Below are positions 7,606-16,179 of a stretch of 64,000 bases of DNA, in pieces. A model generated the notes under the pieces. The model was not told the DNA's origin. It ran no database searches and worked only from the letters and a program-made list of their open reading frames with translations. Position 1 is the first letter of the stretch; each line of letters opens with the position of its first letter. The stretch comes from Myxococcota bacterium (lineage in GTDB: Bacteria > Myxococcota_A > UBA796 > UBA9615 > JAKLKC01). Both the position numbers and the translations under genes were made by a program. Where the stretch lies: positions 79,993 to 143,992 of the forward strand of contig JAKLKC010000004.1 in NCBI GenBank assembly GCA_023150875.1, in the 5' to 3' direction.

Positions 7606-8553
7606 ATGGAGAGCCGCCGCTACGCCTTCGTCATGGACCCGATGGACACGGTGATCGTCGACCGGGACTCCTCCTTCGTCCTGATGGAGGAGGCCCAGCG
7701 GCGGGGGGCCGCGATCTACCACCTGGAGCCCCGCCACCTGCGGGTGCGGGGCGGCGACCTCCGGGGCACCGCGACGCGGATCCGGGTGGGGAGGCCCCAC
7801 GTGTACGAGGTCCTGTCGGGGCCCGAAGAGGTGGACCTCGGCGCCATGGACGCGGTCTTCATGCGGAAGGACCCCCCCTTCGACATGGACTACATCTTCG
7901 CCACCATGCTCCTGGACCTGGTGCGGGAGCGCACGGTGGTGGTGAACGATCCCGTGGGGATCCGCAACGCCAACGAGAAGATCGCCACCCTGCGCTTCCC
8001 CGAGATCTGCCCCGCCACCCTCCTGGACCGGGACATGGGGAACCTCCGGGAGTTCGCGGCGAATGCCCCCGGGGCGGTGGTCGTCAAGCCGTGGGACGGA
8101 AACGGCGGACGCGGAGTGTTCGTGGCGATGAAGGGCGACCGGAACCTGGGCAGCATCCTCGAGACCCTCACCGGCGAGGGCCGGCGGCACGTCCTCGTCC
8201 AGCACTACGTCCCGGAGATCCGGCAGGGGGACAAGCGGATCGTCCTGGTGGACGGTGAGCCGATGGGGGCGTTCCTGCGGGTGCCGGGGGAGCACGACCA
8301 CCGAGGGAACATGCACGTGGGCGCCCGGGTTGTCCCCTGCGACATCGGCGCCCGCGACCTGGAGATCTGCGGCCGGATCGCGCCCTTCCTGCGGGAGCAG
8401 GGGCTCCTGTTCGCGGGGATCGACGTGATCGGCGGCCTCCTGACCGAGATCAACGTGACCAGCCCCACCGGCCTCCAGGAGATCCGAAGGTTCCACGGGA
8501 TCCGGATCGAGGAGGCGATCCTCGACCGGGTCGAGGCGATGAGGAAGCCATGA
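7606..8553 (+). CDS. gshB: Glutathione synthase
   Basis: This 315-residue protein matches prokaryotic GshB in length and motif order. The N-terminal domain begins FVMDPMDTV and includes MRKDPPFDMDYI. The ATP-grasp region carries VVVKPWDGNGGRGVF, GDKRIVLVDGEP, and the C-terminal FAGIDVIGG...EINVTSPTGLQEI. It ligates gamma-glutamylcysteine and glycine in the cytoplasm. A good ribosome site (CCAGGAG) precedes the ATG. No gshA is visible in the window. The stop overlaps the start of the TPR gene by four bases (ATGA), so the two are one transcript. Confidence 0.95.
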   Translation: MESRRYAFVMDPMDTVIVDRDSSFVLMEEAQRRGAAIYHLEPRHLRVRGGDLRGTATRIRVGRPHVYEVLSGPEEVDLGAMDAVFMRKDPPFDMDYIFATMLLDLVRERTVVVNDPVGIRNANEKIATLRFPEICPATLLDRDMGNLREFAANAPGAVVVKPWDGNGGRGVFVAMKGDRNLGSILETLTGEGRRHVLVQHYVPEIRQGDKRIVLVDGEPMGAFLRVPGEHDHRGNMHVGARVVPCDIGARDLEICGRIAPFLREQGLLFAGIDVIGGLLTEINVTSPTGLQEIRRFHGIRIEEAILDRVEAMRKP

Positions 8554-9794
8554 TGCGAAGTGCCCTCCCCCGGCGGCTCGCCGCCCTGCTGCTGTCCCTG
8601 GTGGCGCTGCTGGCCCTGCCGGGGACGGCGTCCGCCCGGCGCACCTTCACCGGCGAGAACCACCTGGACGTCCCCCGCCCCCTGATGAAGGCGACCCAGG
8701 AGGGGCTCGAGATGATCTACCGGCGGGAGTACGTGCCCGCCCTGGACCACTTCGAGGGGATCTCCAAGGACTTCCCCGACTCCCCCGTCGGGCACGTCGG
8801 GCGGGCGCTGGCCTTCCAGTCGATGATGCTGGAGAACTTCGACCTCTCCCACGAGGCCGCCTACGCCCGGGAGCGGGACGCCGCCTACGCCCTGGTGAAC
8901 CGGGCCCTCAAGAGCACCCAGCGGCAGGCCTGGAACCACTTCCTGTACGCCGTCGTCGTGGGGCTCGACGGGATCCACGAGGCCCGGCGCGGGGACATGC
9001 TCACGGGGCTCAACAAGGGCTGGGACGCCGTCGAGGCGATGAAGAAGGCCCGGCGCCTGGACCCGGACTTCGCCGATCCCGAGCTGGGGATCGGGATCTA
9101 CAACTACTGGCGCACCGCCCTCACCGAGGGGAACAAGCAGCTCCCCAAGTTCGGCGACCACCGGGCCGAGGGGATCGCCCAGATGACCTCGGCCCAGCAG
9201 CGGGGCTTCCTGACATGGGCGGCGGCGGGCTTCACCCTGGCCTTCACCTACTGGGAGGACAAGAAGCCCGACCAGGCGGTGGCGGAGTGCGAGAAGCTCC
9301 TGAAGGAGTACCCCGAGAGCGTGATCACCCGGATGCTGCTGGGCCGGGTCCACGCCAAGGCCGACCGGGTGGACGCCGCCCTCGCCCAGTACCGGGAGAT
9401 CCAGCGCCTCGCCCCGCAGAACCAGAGGGTGCTCTTCCTGATCGGCGACCTGCTGTTCAAGAAGAAGGACGACCGGGGCGCCGAGGAGCACTTCATGAAA
9501 TACCTGGCCACCCGGCCGATGGAGCTGGCCCAGGCGAGCGCCTGGTTCCGGATCGGGCAGATCCGGGAGCGGGCCCACGACGTCGAGGGGGCGCTGGGGG
9601 CCTACCAGGCGGCCCTCCAGCTCGCCCCCAAGTACTCCCAGGCCGAGAAGCGCCTCCTGGCGCTCAAGGAGCGCAAGACGGGCAAGGCGGCGCTCCCCGT
9701 GGGGGCGAATGTCTCGGCCCCCGCCGGGGGCAAGGTCGCACCCGCCCCGGGCGTCCCGGCGAAGGCGCCGGCGGCGAGGCTGCCGGCACGCTAG
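8550..9794 (+). CDS. Exported TPR-repeat protein
   Basis: This 414-residue protein has a signal peptide (residues 1 to about 29, ending TASARR). It contains several tetratricopeptide repeats, clearest at about residues 240-370, for example AVAECEKLLKEYPES and ALAQYREIQRLAPQN. The C-terminus is a low-complexity Ala/Pro/Gly/Lys tail. It probably acts as a periplasmic scaffold; no enzyme domain is seen. It is translationally coupled to gshB. Its TAG stop is formed by the TA at the edge of the miniature element that begins at 9792 plus that element's first G. The present C-terminus may therefore have been created by the insertion. Confidence 0.85.
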   Translation: MMRSALPRRLAALLLSLVALLALPGTASARRTFTGENHLDVPRPLMKATQEGLEMIYRREYVPALDHFEGISKDFPDSPVGHVGRALAFQSMMLENFDLSHEAAYARERDAAYALVNRALKSTQRQAWNHFLYAVVVGLDGIHEARRGDMLTGLNKGWDAVEAMKKARRLDPDFADPELGIGIYNYWRTALTEGNKQLPKFGDHRAEGIAQMTSAQQRGFLTWAAAGFTLAFTYWEDKKPDQAVAECEKLLKEYPESVITRMLLGRVHAKADRVDAALAQYREIQRLAPQNQRVLFLIGDLLFKKKDDRGAEEHFMKYLATRPMELAQASAWFRIGQIRERAHDVEGALGAYQAALQLAPKYSQAEKRLLALKERKTGKAALPVGANVSAPAGGKVAPAPGVPAKAPAARLPAR

Positions 9795-10000
9795 TACGTC
9801 GTTCCAGAGCGAGTTCCCCAGTTTCTGAGTCCGCCTTCCAGCTCATCGGCGTCGCGGTCCCGCGAACGGGAGGCCCCGTAGGGCGGGGGCTTGTCCCCCG
9901 CCGAAGCCCCGCGGCGGGGGACAAGCCCCCGCCCTACGTTCCGGATCGGGTGGGCCTGGGAACGGAGAAACTGGGGAGGAACCTTCGGAACGTGGTACTA
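9792..10000. mobile_element. Miniature inverted-repeat transposable element (MITE), TA-flanked
   Basis: A non-coding segment of about 209 bp is bounded by TA dinucleotides (9792-9793 and 9999-10000). Its ends are imperfect inverted repeats of about 36 bp: the left end begins GTACGTCGTTCC and the right end, read inward, begins GTACCACGTTCC, and both share CCCCAGTTTCT further in. The centre is a perfect 27-bp inverted repeat (9877-9938). TA flanks and short size are typical of IS630/Tc1-mariner-type MITEs mobilised in trans. No transposase is encoded in the window. It lies between the TPR gene and priA. Confidence 0.75.
9877..9938. repeat. Perfect 27-bp inverted repeat with 8-nt loop
   Basis: Arms 9877-9903 and 9912-9938 are exact reverse complements with an 8-base loop (AAGCCCCG). 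The sequence type (GTAGGGCGGGGGCTTG...) resembles repeats scattered through many GC-rich genomes. Transcribed from either side, it would form a very stable hairpin between the TPR gene and the convergent priA. It may therefore also act as a transcription barrier, although no U-tract follows. Confidence 0.9.
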
Positions 10001-10005
10001 GTCCG

Positions 10006-12465
10006 CTACATCAGCGCCTGGGGATCCACGTCCACCGCCCCCCGGATCCCGCCCTTCGCCTCGTCCCGCACCGCGGGATCGGCGATCCGGAGGAGGGCCT
10101 GGACCGCGCGGTGGTCCGGGGCGCGCAGGGTGAGCAGCCAGCGGTAGCGGCCCTCCAGGCGGTAGAGGGGGGCCGGGGTGGGGCCGAGGAGGCGGACGCC
10201 CCGGGCGCTCCCGTCCAGGGTCAGCGCCCGGGTGGCGTCCCGCAGCCTCTCGCCGAGCCGCCTCGCCGCCGCCTCGGTGGCCCTCTCGTCGGGCCCCTCC
10301 AGGCGCAGCACCGCCATGCGGCCGAAGGGGGGGTAGACCATCGCCTCGCGCAGCCGCGCCTCGCGGCGGTAGAAGCCCTCGAAGTCGTGGGCCAGGGCGT
10401 GGCGGATGGCGTAGTGGTGGGGGTTGAAGGCCTGCACCAGCACCCTTCCCGGCTTCTCGCCCCTCCCCGCGCGGCCCGAGACCTGGGTGAGGAGCTGGAA
10501 GGTGCGCTCGGCGGCCCGGAAGTCGGGCAGGTAGAGGGCGGCGTCGGCGTGCAGCACCCCCACCAGGGTCACCGACGGGAAGTCGTGGCCCTTGCTGATC
10601 ATCTGGGTGCCCACCAGCACGTCCACCTGCCCCGACGCGAAGCGCTCCAGGATCTCCCGGTGGGCGTCCCGGGTGCGGGTGGTGTCCTGGTCCATGCGGT
10701 CCACCCTCAGGCCCGGGAAGATCTTCAGCAGCTCCTCCTCGATCCGCTCGGTGCCCCGGCCCAGCAGGTCCAGGGTGGCGCCGTCGCAGGAGGGGCAACG
10801 GTCCGGGAGGGCCCGGCGCAGCCCGCAGAAGTGGCAGATCAGCGCGTGCCGCCGGCCGTGGTAGGTGAGGGCGACGTCGCACTCGGTACACCGGAAGCTC
10901 CCGCCGCAGGTGGTGCACACCACCGCCGTGGCGAAGCCCCGCCGGTTCAGCAGCAGGATCGCCTGCTCCCCCGCCTCCCGGATCTCCGCCAGCGCCGCCC
11001 TCAGCTCGGCGCCTATCCAGCGGCCGGGATCGTCCCGGCCCCCCTTGGCCACCCCCCGCAGGTCCACCACCTGGGTGACGGGCATGGGCCGGCCCCGGGG
11101 GCGGTCCGGGAGGCGCAGCAGGGTGAAGCGCCCCGCCTCGGCGTGGCGGAAGCTCTCCAGGGAGGGGGTCGCCGAGCCCAGCACGCACGCCGCCCCCTCC
11201 CGCCGCGCCCGCACCAGGGCCAGGTCCCGGGCGGAGTAGCGGAGCCCGTCGTCCTGCTTGTAGGAGCCGTCGTGCTCCTCGTCCACCACCACCAGCCTCA
11301 GGTCCCGCACCGGGGCGAACACCGCCGAGCGGGCCCCGATGGCGATCCGGGCGCGCCCCTCGCGGATCTTGCGCCACTCCTCGAACCGCTGGCGGGGGGT
11401 GAGGCCCGAGTGCAGGACCCCCAGATCCTCGCGGAAGCGGGCGCGGAAGCGGCCGACGAGCTGGGGGGTGAGGGCGATCTCCGGCACCAGGACCAGCGCC
11501 CCGCCGCCCGCCTCCAGGGCGCGGCGCGCGGCGTCGAGGTAGACCTCGGTCTTGCCCGATCCCGTGACCCCGTACAGGAGCAGCGCCCGCCCGTCCCGGG
11601 CGGCCAGGGCCGAGGCGATCTCCTGGACGGCGTGGCGCTGGGCGGGGGTGAGATCGGGCGGGTCCTCGGGGGCGGAGCCCAGGGGGGCATCCGGGGAGCC
11701 GGCGTGGGCGCACGCCTCCCGCTCGGTGACCCGGGCCAGGCCCTTCTCCTCCAGCTCCTTGAGGATCCGGGCGGCGCCGGGGAACTCCCGCCCCAGGGTG
11801 GACGCCGGCACGGGGGCGAAGCGGCCCACGTAGTCGATGAGGCGATCCCGCACCGGGCCGGGACGGGCGAAGCGCTCCCGCACCACCCGGGCGGGCTCGG
11901 TCAGGGCGTAGAGGCGCTCGGTCCGCACCGCCAGGGCGGCGCGGGTGGTGTGCTGCTCCGCCACCACGAGCCCCCCCCGGCTCGCCCGGGCCAGGACGGG
12001 CCCGGGGATCCCCAGCCCGGCCAGGGCCTCGGCTGATGTGGGCCCCCGGGCGCGCAGGTGGTCCAGCAGGGCCCGGACCTCGGCGTCGTCCCCCGGAGGG
12101 ACCGCCCCCTCGGCCAGGCGGACCCGTCGCCGGGTCTCCTCCCGGACCCCCGCGGGGAGGCTGGCGCGGATCACGTCCCCCAGGGGGTGGTGGTAGTACT
12201 CCGAGACGAAGCGGTAGAAGGCCAGCATCGACTCGGGGAAGACGGGCTCGTCCAGGAGCAGGCGGAGGACCGGCTTGAGGGTCACCCCTTCCGGGGGAGG
12301 CCCCCCCACCGCCACGGCGTAGCCGGTGACGCGGCGGGGGCCGAACGGCACGAGCAGGGCGTGGCCGGGCCGCACGTGCCCCGCCAGGGGGTCGTCGGCG
12401 CGGTAGTGGAAGGTCCCGGGGAGGGGGAGGGCGACGGCGACCTCGACCGTCGCGGAGGGACCCAT
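10006..12465 (-). CDS. priA: Primosomal replication-restart helicase PriA
   Basis: This 819-residue protein has an N-terminal DNA-binding domain. The superfamily 2 helicase core has Walker A GVTGSGKT (residues 299-306) and the DEEH box (395-398). PriA-specific paired zinc motifs (CTTCGGSFRC, CDVAL, CHFCG, CPSCDG) lie at about residues 515-560, followed by the C-terminal helicase lobe with GRAGRGEKPGRVLVQ. It rebinds abandoned replication forks and reloads the replisome. It lies 28 bp downstream of dksA on the same strand and is probably co-transcribed with it. The 3' end abuts the miniature element at 9792-10000. Confidence 0.96.
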   Translation of the reverse strand: MGPSATVEVAVALPLPGTFHYRADDPLAGHVRPGHALLVPFGPRRVTGYAVAVGGPPPEGVTLKPVLRLLLDEPVFPESMLAFYRFVSEYYHHPLGDVIRASLPAGVREETRRRVRLAEGAVPPGDDAEVRALLDHLRARGPTSAEALAGLGIPGPVLARASRGGLVVAEQHTTRAALAVRTERLYALTEPARVVRERFARPGPVRDRLIDYVGRFAPVPASTLGREFPGAARILKELEEKGLARVTEREACAHAGSPDAPLGSAPEDPPDLTPAQRHAVQEIASALAARDGRALLLYGVTGSGKTEVYLDAARRALEAGGGALVLVPEIALTPQLVGRFRARFREDLGVLHSGLTPRQRFEEWRKIREGRARIAIGARSAVFAPVRDLRLVVVDEEHDGSYKQDDGLRYSARDLALVRARREGAACVLGSATPSLESFRHAEAGRFTLLRLPDRPRGRPMPVTQVVDLRGVAKGGRDDPGRWIGAELRAALAEIREAGEQAILLLNRRGFATAVVCTTCGGSFRCTECDVALTYHGRRHALICHFCGLRRALPDRCPSCDGATLDLLGRGTERIEEELLKIFPGLRVDRMDQDTTRTRDAHREILERFASGQVDVLVGTQMISKGHDFPSVTLVGVLHADAALYLPDFRAAERTFQLLTQVSGRAGRGEKPGRVLVQAFNPHHYAIRHALAHDFEGFYRREARLREAMVYPPFGRMAVLRLEGPDERATEAAARRLGERLRDATRALTLDGSARGVRLLGPTPAPLYRLEGRYRWLLTLRAPDHRAVQALLRIADPAVRDEAKGGIRGAVDVDPQALM

Positions 12466-12493
12466 CTTCGGAGGGACCGGGGCGTCCTTGGGG

Positions 12494-12856
12494 CTACATG
12501 CCCCGGATCCGCTCCTGGGTCTCCATCTCGGTCTTGCAGTCGATGCAGTGGGTGGTCACGGGGCGGGCGATCAGGCGCTTCTCGCTGATGTCCTCGCCGC
12601 AGACCTCGCAGACGCCGTACTCCCGCTCCTCGATCCGTTGGAGCGCCTCGCGGATCTTGTACATCAGCTTGCGCTCCCGGTCCCGCAGCCGGATCGACTG
12701 GTCCCGCCAGGACTCCTCCGTGGCCCAGTCGATGGCGTCGGGGGGCATGATCTGCTCCTCGGCGAACTCGCCGACGCTGCGGTTGGCCTCCTCGATCAGG
12801 CTGTTCAGGCGCGTAATCAGGTGCTCCTTGAAGAACTGGAGCTTCTCGGGGGTCAT
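12494..12856 (-). CDS. dksA: DksA/TraR-family zinc-finger transcription factor
   Basis: This 120-residue protein has an N-terminal coiled-coil (about residues 5-75) that in DksA inserts into the RNA polymerase secondary channel, with the tip region DAIDWATEES. The four-cysteine zinc finger CEVCGEDISEKRL...HCIDC is at the C-terminus. It would mediate ppGpp-dependent control of rRNA and amino-acid genes. The ATG at 12856 follows GAGGAGG at ideal spacing; longer readings upstream lack a ribosome site. A promoter is visible at 12960-12988, and priA lies downstream. Confidence 0.92.
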   Translation of the reverse strand: MTPEKLQFFKEHLITRLNSLIEEANRSVGEFAEEQIMPPDAIDWATEESWRDQSIRLRDRERKLMYKIREALQRIEEREYGVCEVCGEDISEKRLIARPVTTHCIDCKTEMETQERIRGM

Positions 12857-12959
12857 CGCAGCTCCTCCTCGGGCGGAAGCGTCCGATGGGGGTGTGGTCC
12901 CGGCGACGCTTTCGCTCCCCGGGCGGCCGCCATGCAGGGGCGGGGCCAGAGGGGGACAG

Positions 12960-12988
12960 ATGGTAACCACCGCCCCCCGGGCTGTAAA
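12960..12988 (-). promoter_or_regulatory. Sigma70-type promoter of dksA-priA
   Basis: On the minus strand there is TTTACA (12983-12988), a 17-bp spacer, and TACCAT (12960-12965), about 100 bases upstream of the dksA start. This leaves a GC-rich leader of about 95 nt. Confidence 0.5.
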
Positions 12989-13006
12989 GGGCGCAGGAGC
13001 GCGGCC

Positions 13007-13035
13007 TTGCGCGGACGGGTGGCCTCCCCTAGATT
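13007..13035 (+). promoter_or_regulatory. Sigma70-type promoter of the outer-membrane protein gene
   Basis: TTGCGC (13007-13012), a 17-bp spacer and TAGATT (13030-13035) lie 32 bases before the ATG at 13068. They are arranged back to back with the dksA promoter. Confidence 0.45.
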
Positions 13036-13067
13036 CGGGGGACGGGCGCTGTCGCCCCCGGGATTTC

Positions 13068-14030
13068 ATGCCCCCCACCACGCGGCCCTCCTCTCCGCCG
13101 CCTCCGTTCGTTCCGGCCTGGCTCGCCGCGGCGGCGTGGGTGCTCATCGGCTCCCCGGCGTGGGGGGATGAGATCGTCACCGCGCCCTCCATGGCCGTGG
13201 GGGGAGCGACCCGGGCGACCGCCCGGGACAACTCCGTCATCGACACCAACGCCTCGGCGATGTCGGCGATCTCCCGCTACACGGTGGAGACGGGCTTCCA
13301 GTACTACGGGCTGCTGTCTTCGAAGCGCGTCACCGGCAGCGCCATGGACAGCCGCACCAGCACCTTCGCGCTGGGGGTGGCCTACAGCTTCGACTGGTGG
13401 GAGCCCCCCTTCGACCCCGCCCTGGACCTGGCCTGGTACGCCACCGGCGCCGATCCCCCCGAGGACAAGCGCCGCACCCACCGCATCGTGATCGGCGCGG
13501 CCCAGGGCCTCCTGAACCGGCGGATCAACGTCGGCGTCGCGGGCCGGATCCTGAGCTACGAGCACGACATCCGGGCCGACGTCAAGAAGTTCACCCTCGA
13601 CGTCTCCGGCACCTTCGTGGTCGCCCCCAACGTCTCCCTCTTCGTCGTCGCCAACAACCTGGTGCCCACGGGCCTGGCGAGCGACCCCATCACGCTGGTG
13701 TCGGGCCTGGGCGTGGTCCTGGGCCCCCTCCGGGTGGAGGCCGAGGCGGTGGTGGACTTCACCTCGGACCCCGAAGCGGTCCGGGCCGATCTCCAGGCCG
13801 GCCTGGAGATCCGGCTGCTCCAGCAGATCTCCCTGGCGGGCGGGTTCACCTCCGACCGGGGGTTCACCGACACCTACGTCACCTGGGGAGCGGGCTGGTT
13901 CCTGCCGAAGTTCGGGATCCAGTACGCGATGCGCATCGAGGCGGGTGCGATGGACCACCGCACCCGCCCCGAGGTGGAGCCGGGCTGGGACCGGGTGCTC
14001 CACTCCATCGCCCTCCAGGTCACGCCTTGA
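13068..14030 (+). CDS. Predicted outer-membrane beta-barrel protein
   Basis: This 320-residue protein has a Pro-rich leader and a signal peptide ending near SPAWGDE (about residue 34). Alternating hydrophobic beta-strand patterns follow throughout (for example FALGVAYSFDWW, NVGVAGRILSYEHD). It resembles UPF0164/PorV-like barrel proteins in general character, but I cannot assign a family firmly. The ATG at 13068 begins the signal peptide; the same frame continues open upstream through the dksA gene on the other strand and is not coding there. A terminator-like hairpin follows the stop. Confidence 0.65.
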   Translation: MPPTTRPSSPPPPFVPAWLAAAAWVLIGSPAWGDEIVTAPSMAVGGATRATARDNSVIDTNASAMSAISRYTVETGFQYYGLLSSKRVTGSAMDSRTSTFALGVAYSFDWWEPPFDPALDLAWYATGADPPEDKRRTHRIVIGAAQGLLNRRINVGVAGRILSYEHDIRADVKKFTLDVSGTFVVAPNVSLFVVANNLVPTGLASDPITLVSGLGVVLGPLRVEAEAVVDFTSDPEAVRADLQAGLEIRLLQQISLAGGFTSDRGFTDTYVTWGAGWFLPKFGIQYAMRIEAGAMDHRTRPEVEPGWDRVLHSIALQVTP

Positions 14031-14048
14031 GGGGGGAGCGGAGCTGAA

Positions 14049-14078
14049 CCGGCGCCCCCGGCGGGACCGGGGGGCCGG
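14049..14078. terminator. GC hairpin between convergent genes
   Basis: The arms CCGG..CCCCC (14049-14059) and GGGGG..CCGG (14069-14078) can pair in the 60-bp gap between the convergent stops at 14030 and 14091. There is no U-tract on either strand, so it is a probable transcript-end structure rather than a canonical intrinsic terminator. Confidence 0.4.
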
Positions 14079-14090
14079 CCTTCCAGGAGT

Positions 14091-14471
14091 TCAGTTCTTG
14101 ACCTTGGCCTTGGCGCCGCGGGAGCCGCCCTTGGCGTCCACCAGCTCCTGGGCGGAGTGGTGGATCCCCGCCGCGAGCTTCTCGACCCGGTCGGCGGCGC
14201 CGACGGCCTCGCGGGTCTTCTTCTTGAGGACGTCCATCTTCTCTTCGACGATGCGGATGTCGGCGGTGTCGTTGGGACCCTTGATGCGGTCCGCCGCGTC
14301 CTCGATGTTCCGGGACAGGGCGATGACCTCCTGGGTCAGCCCCTCCAGGCGCCTCAGGTCGTCCTGGATGTTGGCGGTCTTGCCCTTGACCTCCCGCGAG
14401 AAATCCGCGGGGGCCGCGGCGACGAGGAGGAGTGACGCGGCGGCGAGGACGCCGGGGAGCAGCTTCTTCAT
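14091..14471 (-). CDS. Small exported coiled-coil protein, function unknown
   Basis: This 126-residue protein has a signal peptide (MKKLLPGVLAAASLLLVAAAP). The remainder is almost wholly heptad-like coiled-coil (about residues 25-110), rich in Lys, Asp, Glu and Arg. The tail is basic and ends AKAKVKN. It is likely a periplasmic helical protein; the family is not recognised. The ATG at 14471 was chosen because the signal peptide begins there. Confidence 0.7.
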   Translation of the reverse strand: MKKLLPGVLAAASLLLVAAAPADFSREVKGKTANIQDDLRRLEGLTQEVIALSRNIEDAADRIKGPNDTADIRIVEEKMDVLKKKTREAVGAADRVEKLAAGIHHSAQELVDAKGGSRGAKAKVKN

Positions 14472-14648
14472 GGACGACTCCGGATCGCCGGGTTCCCGAA
14501 CCCGGGGGGCTGCGCCCCGCCGGACCGGGGCAGGGGGGAAGCCCCCGGGCCCGCGACGGCGGAGCGGAAGACGGCACGCCACACGTTGTATACCAGGGGA
14601 GCGGGGACCGCAACGGGCCGAGCGGTCACGAGCCCGCGGCGGAGTTCC

Positions 14649-15494
14649 GTGACCCCCTCCCTCGCCGTCGTCGTCCCCACCACCGCCGGGCGCTGGCTGG
14701 CCCCCTGCCTGGCCTCCCTGCGGGAGGGGGCGCCGGGGGTCCCGGTGGTGGTGGTCTCGGAGTCGCCCGAGGCGGCGGCGGCGGTGGGCTCGGCGGTGGG
14801 CTCGGCGGTGAAGATCGTGGCGGCTCCCCGGGGCGCGGGCTTCGCCACCCTCGCCAACCTCGGACTCGCCCGGGCCCGGGAGGGGGGCGCTGGGGCGGCC
14901 CTGCTGCTCAACGACGACGCATTCCTCCTGGACGGCTGCCTGCCGGCGCTGGGGGCGGCCCTGGACGATCCCCGGGTCGCGGCCGCCGGGCCGGTGATCC
15001 TGGGTGGGGAGGGCGAGGTCCAGTCGGCGGGGGTGAGGGTCACGGCCTGGGGGGCGAGGGTGAGCCTGGACATCCGGGATCCGGGTCCGGGAGCGGCGCC
15101 CCGGGACGTGGACGCGCTGACCGGGGCGGTGCTGCTGCTGCGCTTATCGGCCTGGGAGGCGGCCGGGGGCTTCGATCCCGGCTACCCCTTCGCCTTCGAG
15201 GACGTCGACCTGTGCCTGCGCCTCCGGGCCCGGGGGGGCCGGGTGGTGAGGGTGGGGGCCCGGGCCGTGCACCACGGCGGGGGCACCCTGTCTCCGGAGT
15301 CGCCCCGGGCGGCGGAGTGGGCGGTGCGGGGCCACCTGCGGCTGGTGTCTCGGACGGCGCCGGGACCGCTGAGGCGACCCGCCCGGGCGGCGGTGCTCGC
15401 CCTGGCGGTGGCGGATCGCATTCGCCGCGGGGCGGGCCCCGGGGGGCTGGAGGCGGTGTGGAGGGGGTGGAGGGCCGACGCCGGGGGACGGTAG
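14649..15494 (+). CDS. Family 2 glycosyltransferase
   Basis: This protein of about 281 residues has the GT-A nucleotide-sugar fold. It starts with SLAVVVPTTAGRWL, has the metal-binding region LLLNDDAFLLDG at about residues 90-101, and carries the acceptor-side ED motif FAFEDVDLCLRLRARGG followed by HHGGGT. It resembles rhamnosyl- and galactofuranosyl-type GT2 enzymes of polysaccharide synthesis, but donor and acceptor are unknown. The GTG at 14649 was taken as the start because the fold begins three residues later; ATG 14586 would add a basic extension. A second GT2 gene lies at 17522-18601. The TA genes between them may be an insertion into a former sugar-modification locus (inference). Confidence 0.85.
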   Translation: MTPSLAVVVPTTAGRWLAPCLASLREGAPGVPVVVVSESPEAAAAVGSAVGSAVKIVAAPRGAGFATLANLGLARAREGGAGAALLLNDDAFLLDGCLPALGAALDDPRVAAAGPVILGGEGEVQSAGVRVTAWGARVSLDIRDPGPGAAPRDVDALTGAVLLLRLSAWEAAGGFDPGYPFAFEDVDLCLRLRARGGRVVRVGARAVHHGGGTLSPESPRAAEWAVRGHLRLVSRTAPGPLRRPARAAVLALAVADRIRRGAGPGGLEAVWRGWRADAGGR

Positions 15495-15546
15495 CAGGGA
15501 CGGCCCCAGAGCCGGCGCGCCTCGACCGGCCTATGATGGAGGAGCC

Positions 15547-16120
15547 ATGTCGGGACCGGCACGAGAGCAGGCGACCTTCGAGGACCTGGTCCGCCTCGGC
15601 GAGCACGTCCGCGCCGAGGTGATCGGGGGGGAGGTCGTCGTGCACCTCTTCTCCCCTGCCCGAGCACGGTCGTTCCCTCTTGTCCCTGGGATACGACCTG
15701 GTCGGACCCTACGGCCGGGGACGGGGCGGGCCCGGCGGCTGGTGGTTGATGAGCGACGTGGACCTGGAGCTGGAACGGCACGAGGTCTACCGCCCGGACC
15801 TGCTCGGCTACCGCAAGGACCGCGTGCCGGACTTCCCGCGGGAGCGGCCTCTCCGCCTGCGCCCCGACTGGGTGTGCGAGGTCCTCTCCCCGTCGAACGC
15901 CCGCTACGACCTCGGCCACAAGCGGGGCGTCTACCACCGCGCGGGCGTCCCCTGGTACTGGATCGTCGATCCCGTCCACCGGACCATCGTCGCCTGCGCG
16001 TGGCACGAGAAGGGCTACCTCATCGCCGAGGGCCAGGAGGGCGAGGGCAACCTCCGCCTCCCCCCGTTCCCCGAGGCGGAGCTGGACCTGGACGCGATCT
16101 TCCCGCCGCCGGCGGGGTAG
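15547..16120 (+). pseudogene. Uma2-family (DUF820) endonuclease-like gene, frameshifted
   Basis: The two halves of a Uma2-type protein lie in different frames. The N-terminal part, from ATG 15547 (ATFEDLVRLGEHVRAEVIGG), is in one frame. The rest (LGYDLVGPYGRGRGGPGGWW, then RPDLLGYRKDRVP and VCEVLSPSNARYDLGHK to the stop at 16120) is in the +1 frame. The shift must lie near 15645-15660, in a CT-rich run. The second half contains the PD-(D/E)XK-like core residues of the family. Either the gene is decayed or one base is mis-called. Uma2 proteins are abundant and often decayed in accessory regions. Confidence 0.75.
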
Positions 16121-16179
16121 GGTCGGCGCGACGGGCGCGTGGACGCGGAACGGGGGCGCCCAAGGGACTGTAGTGGCCG

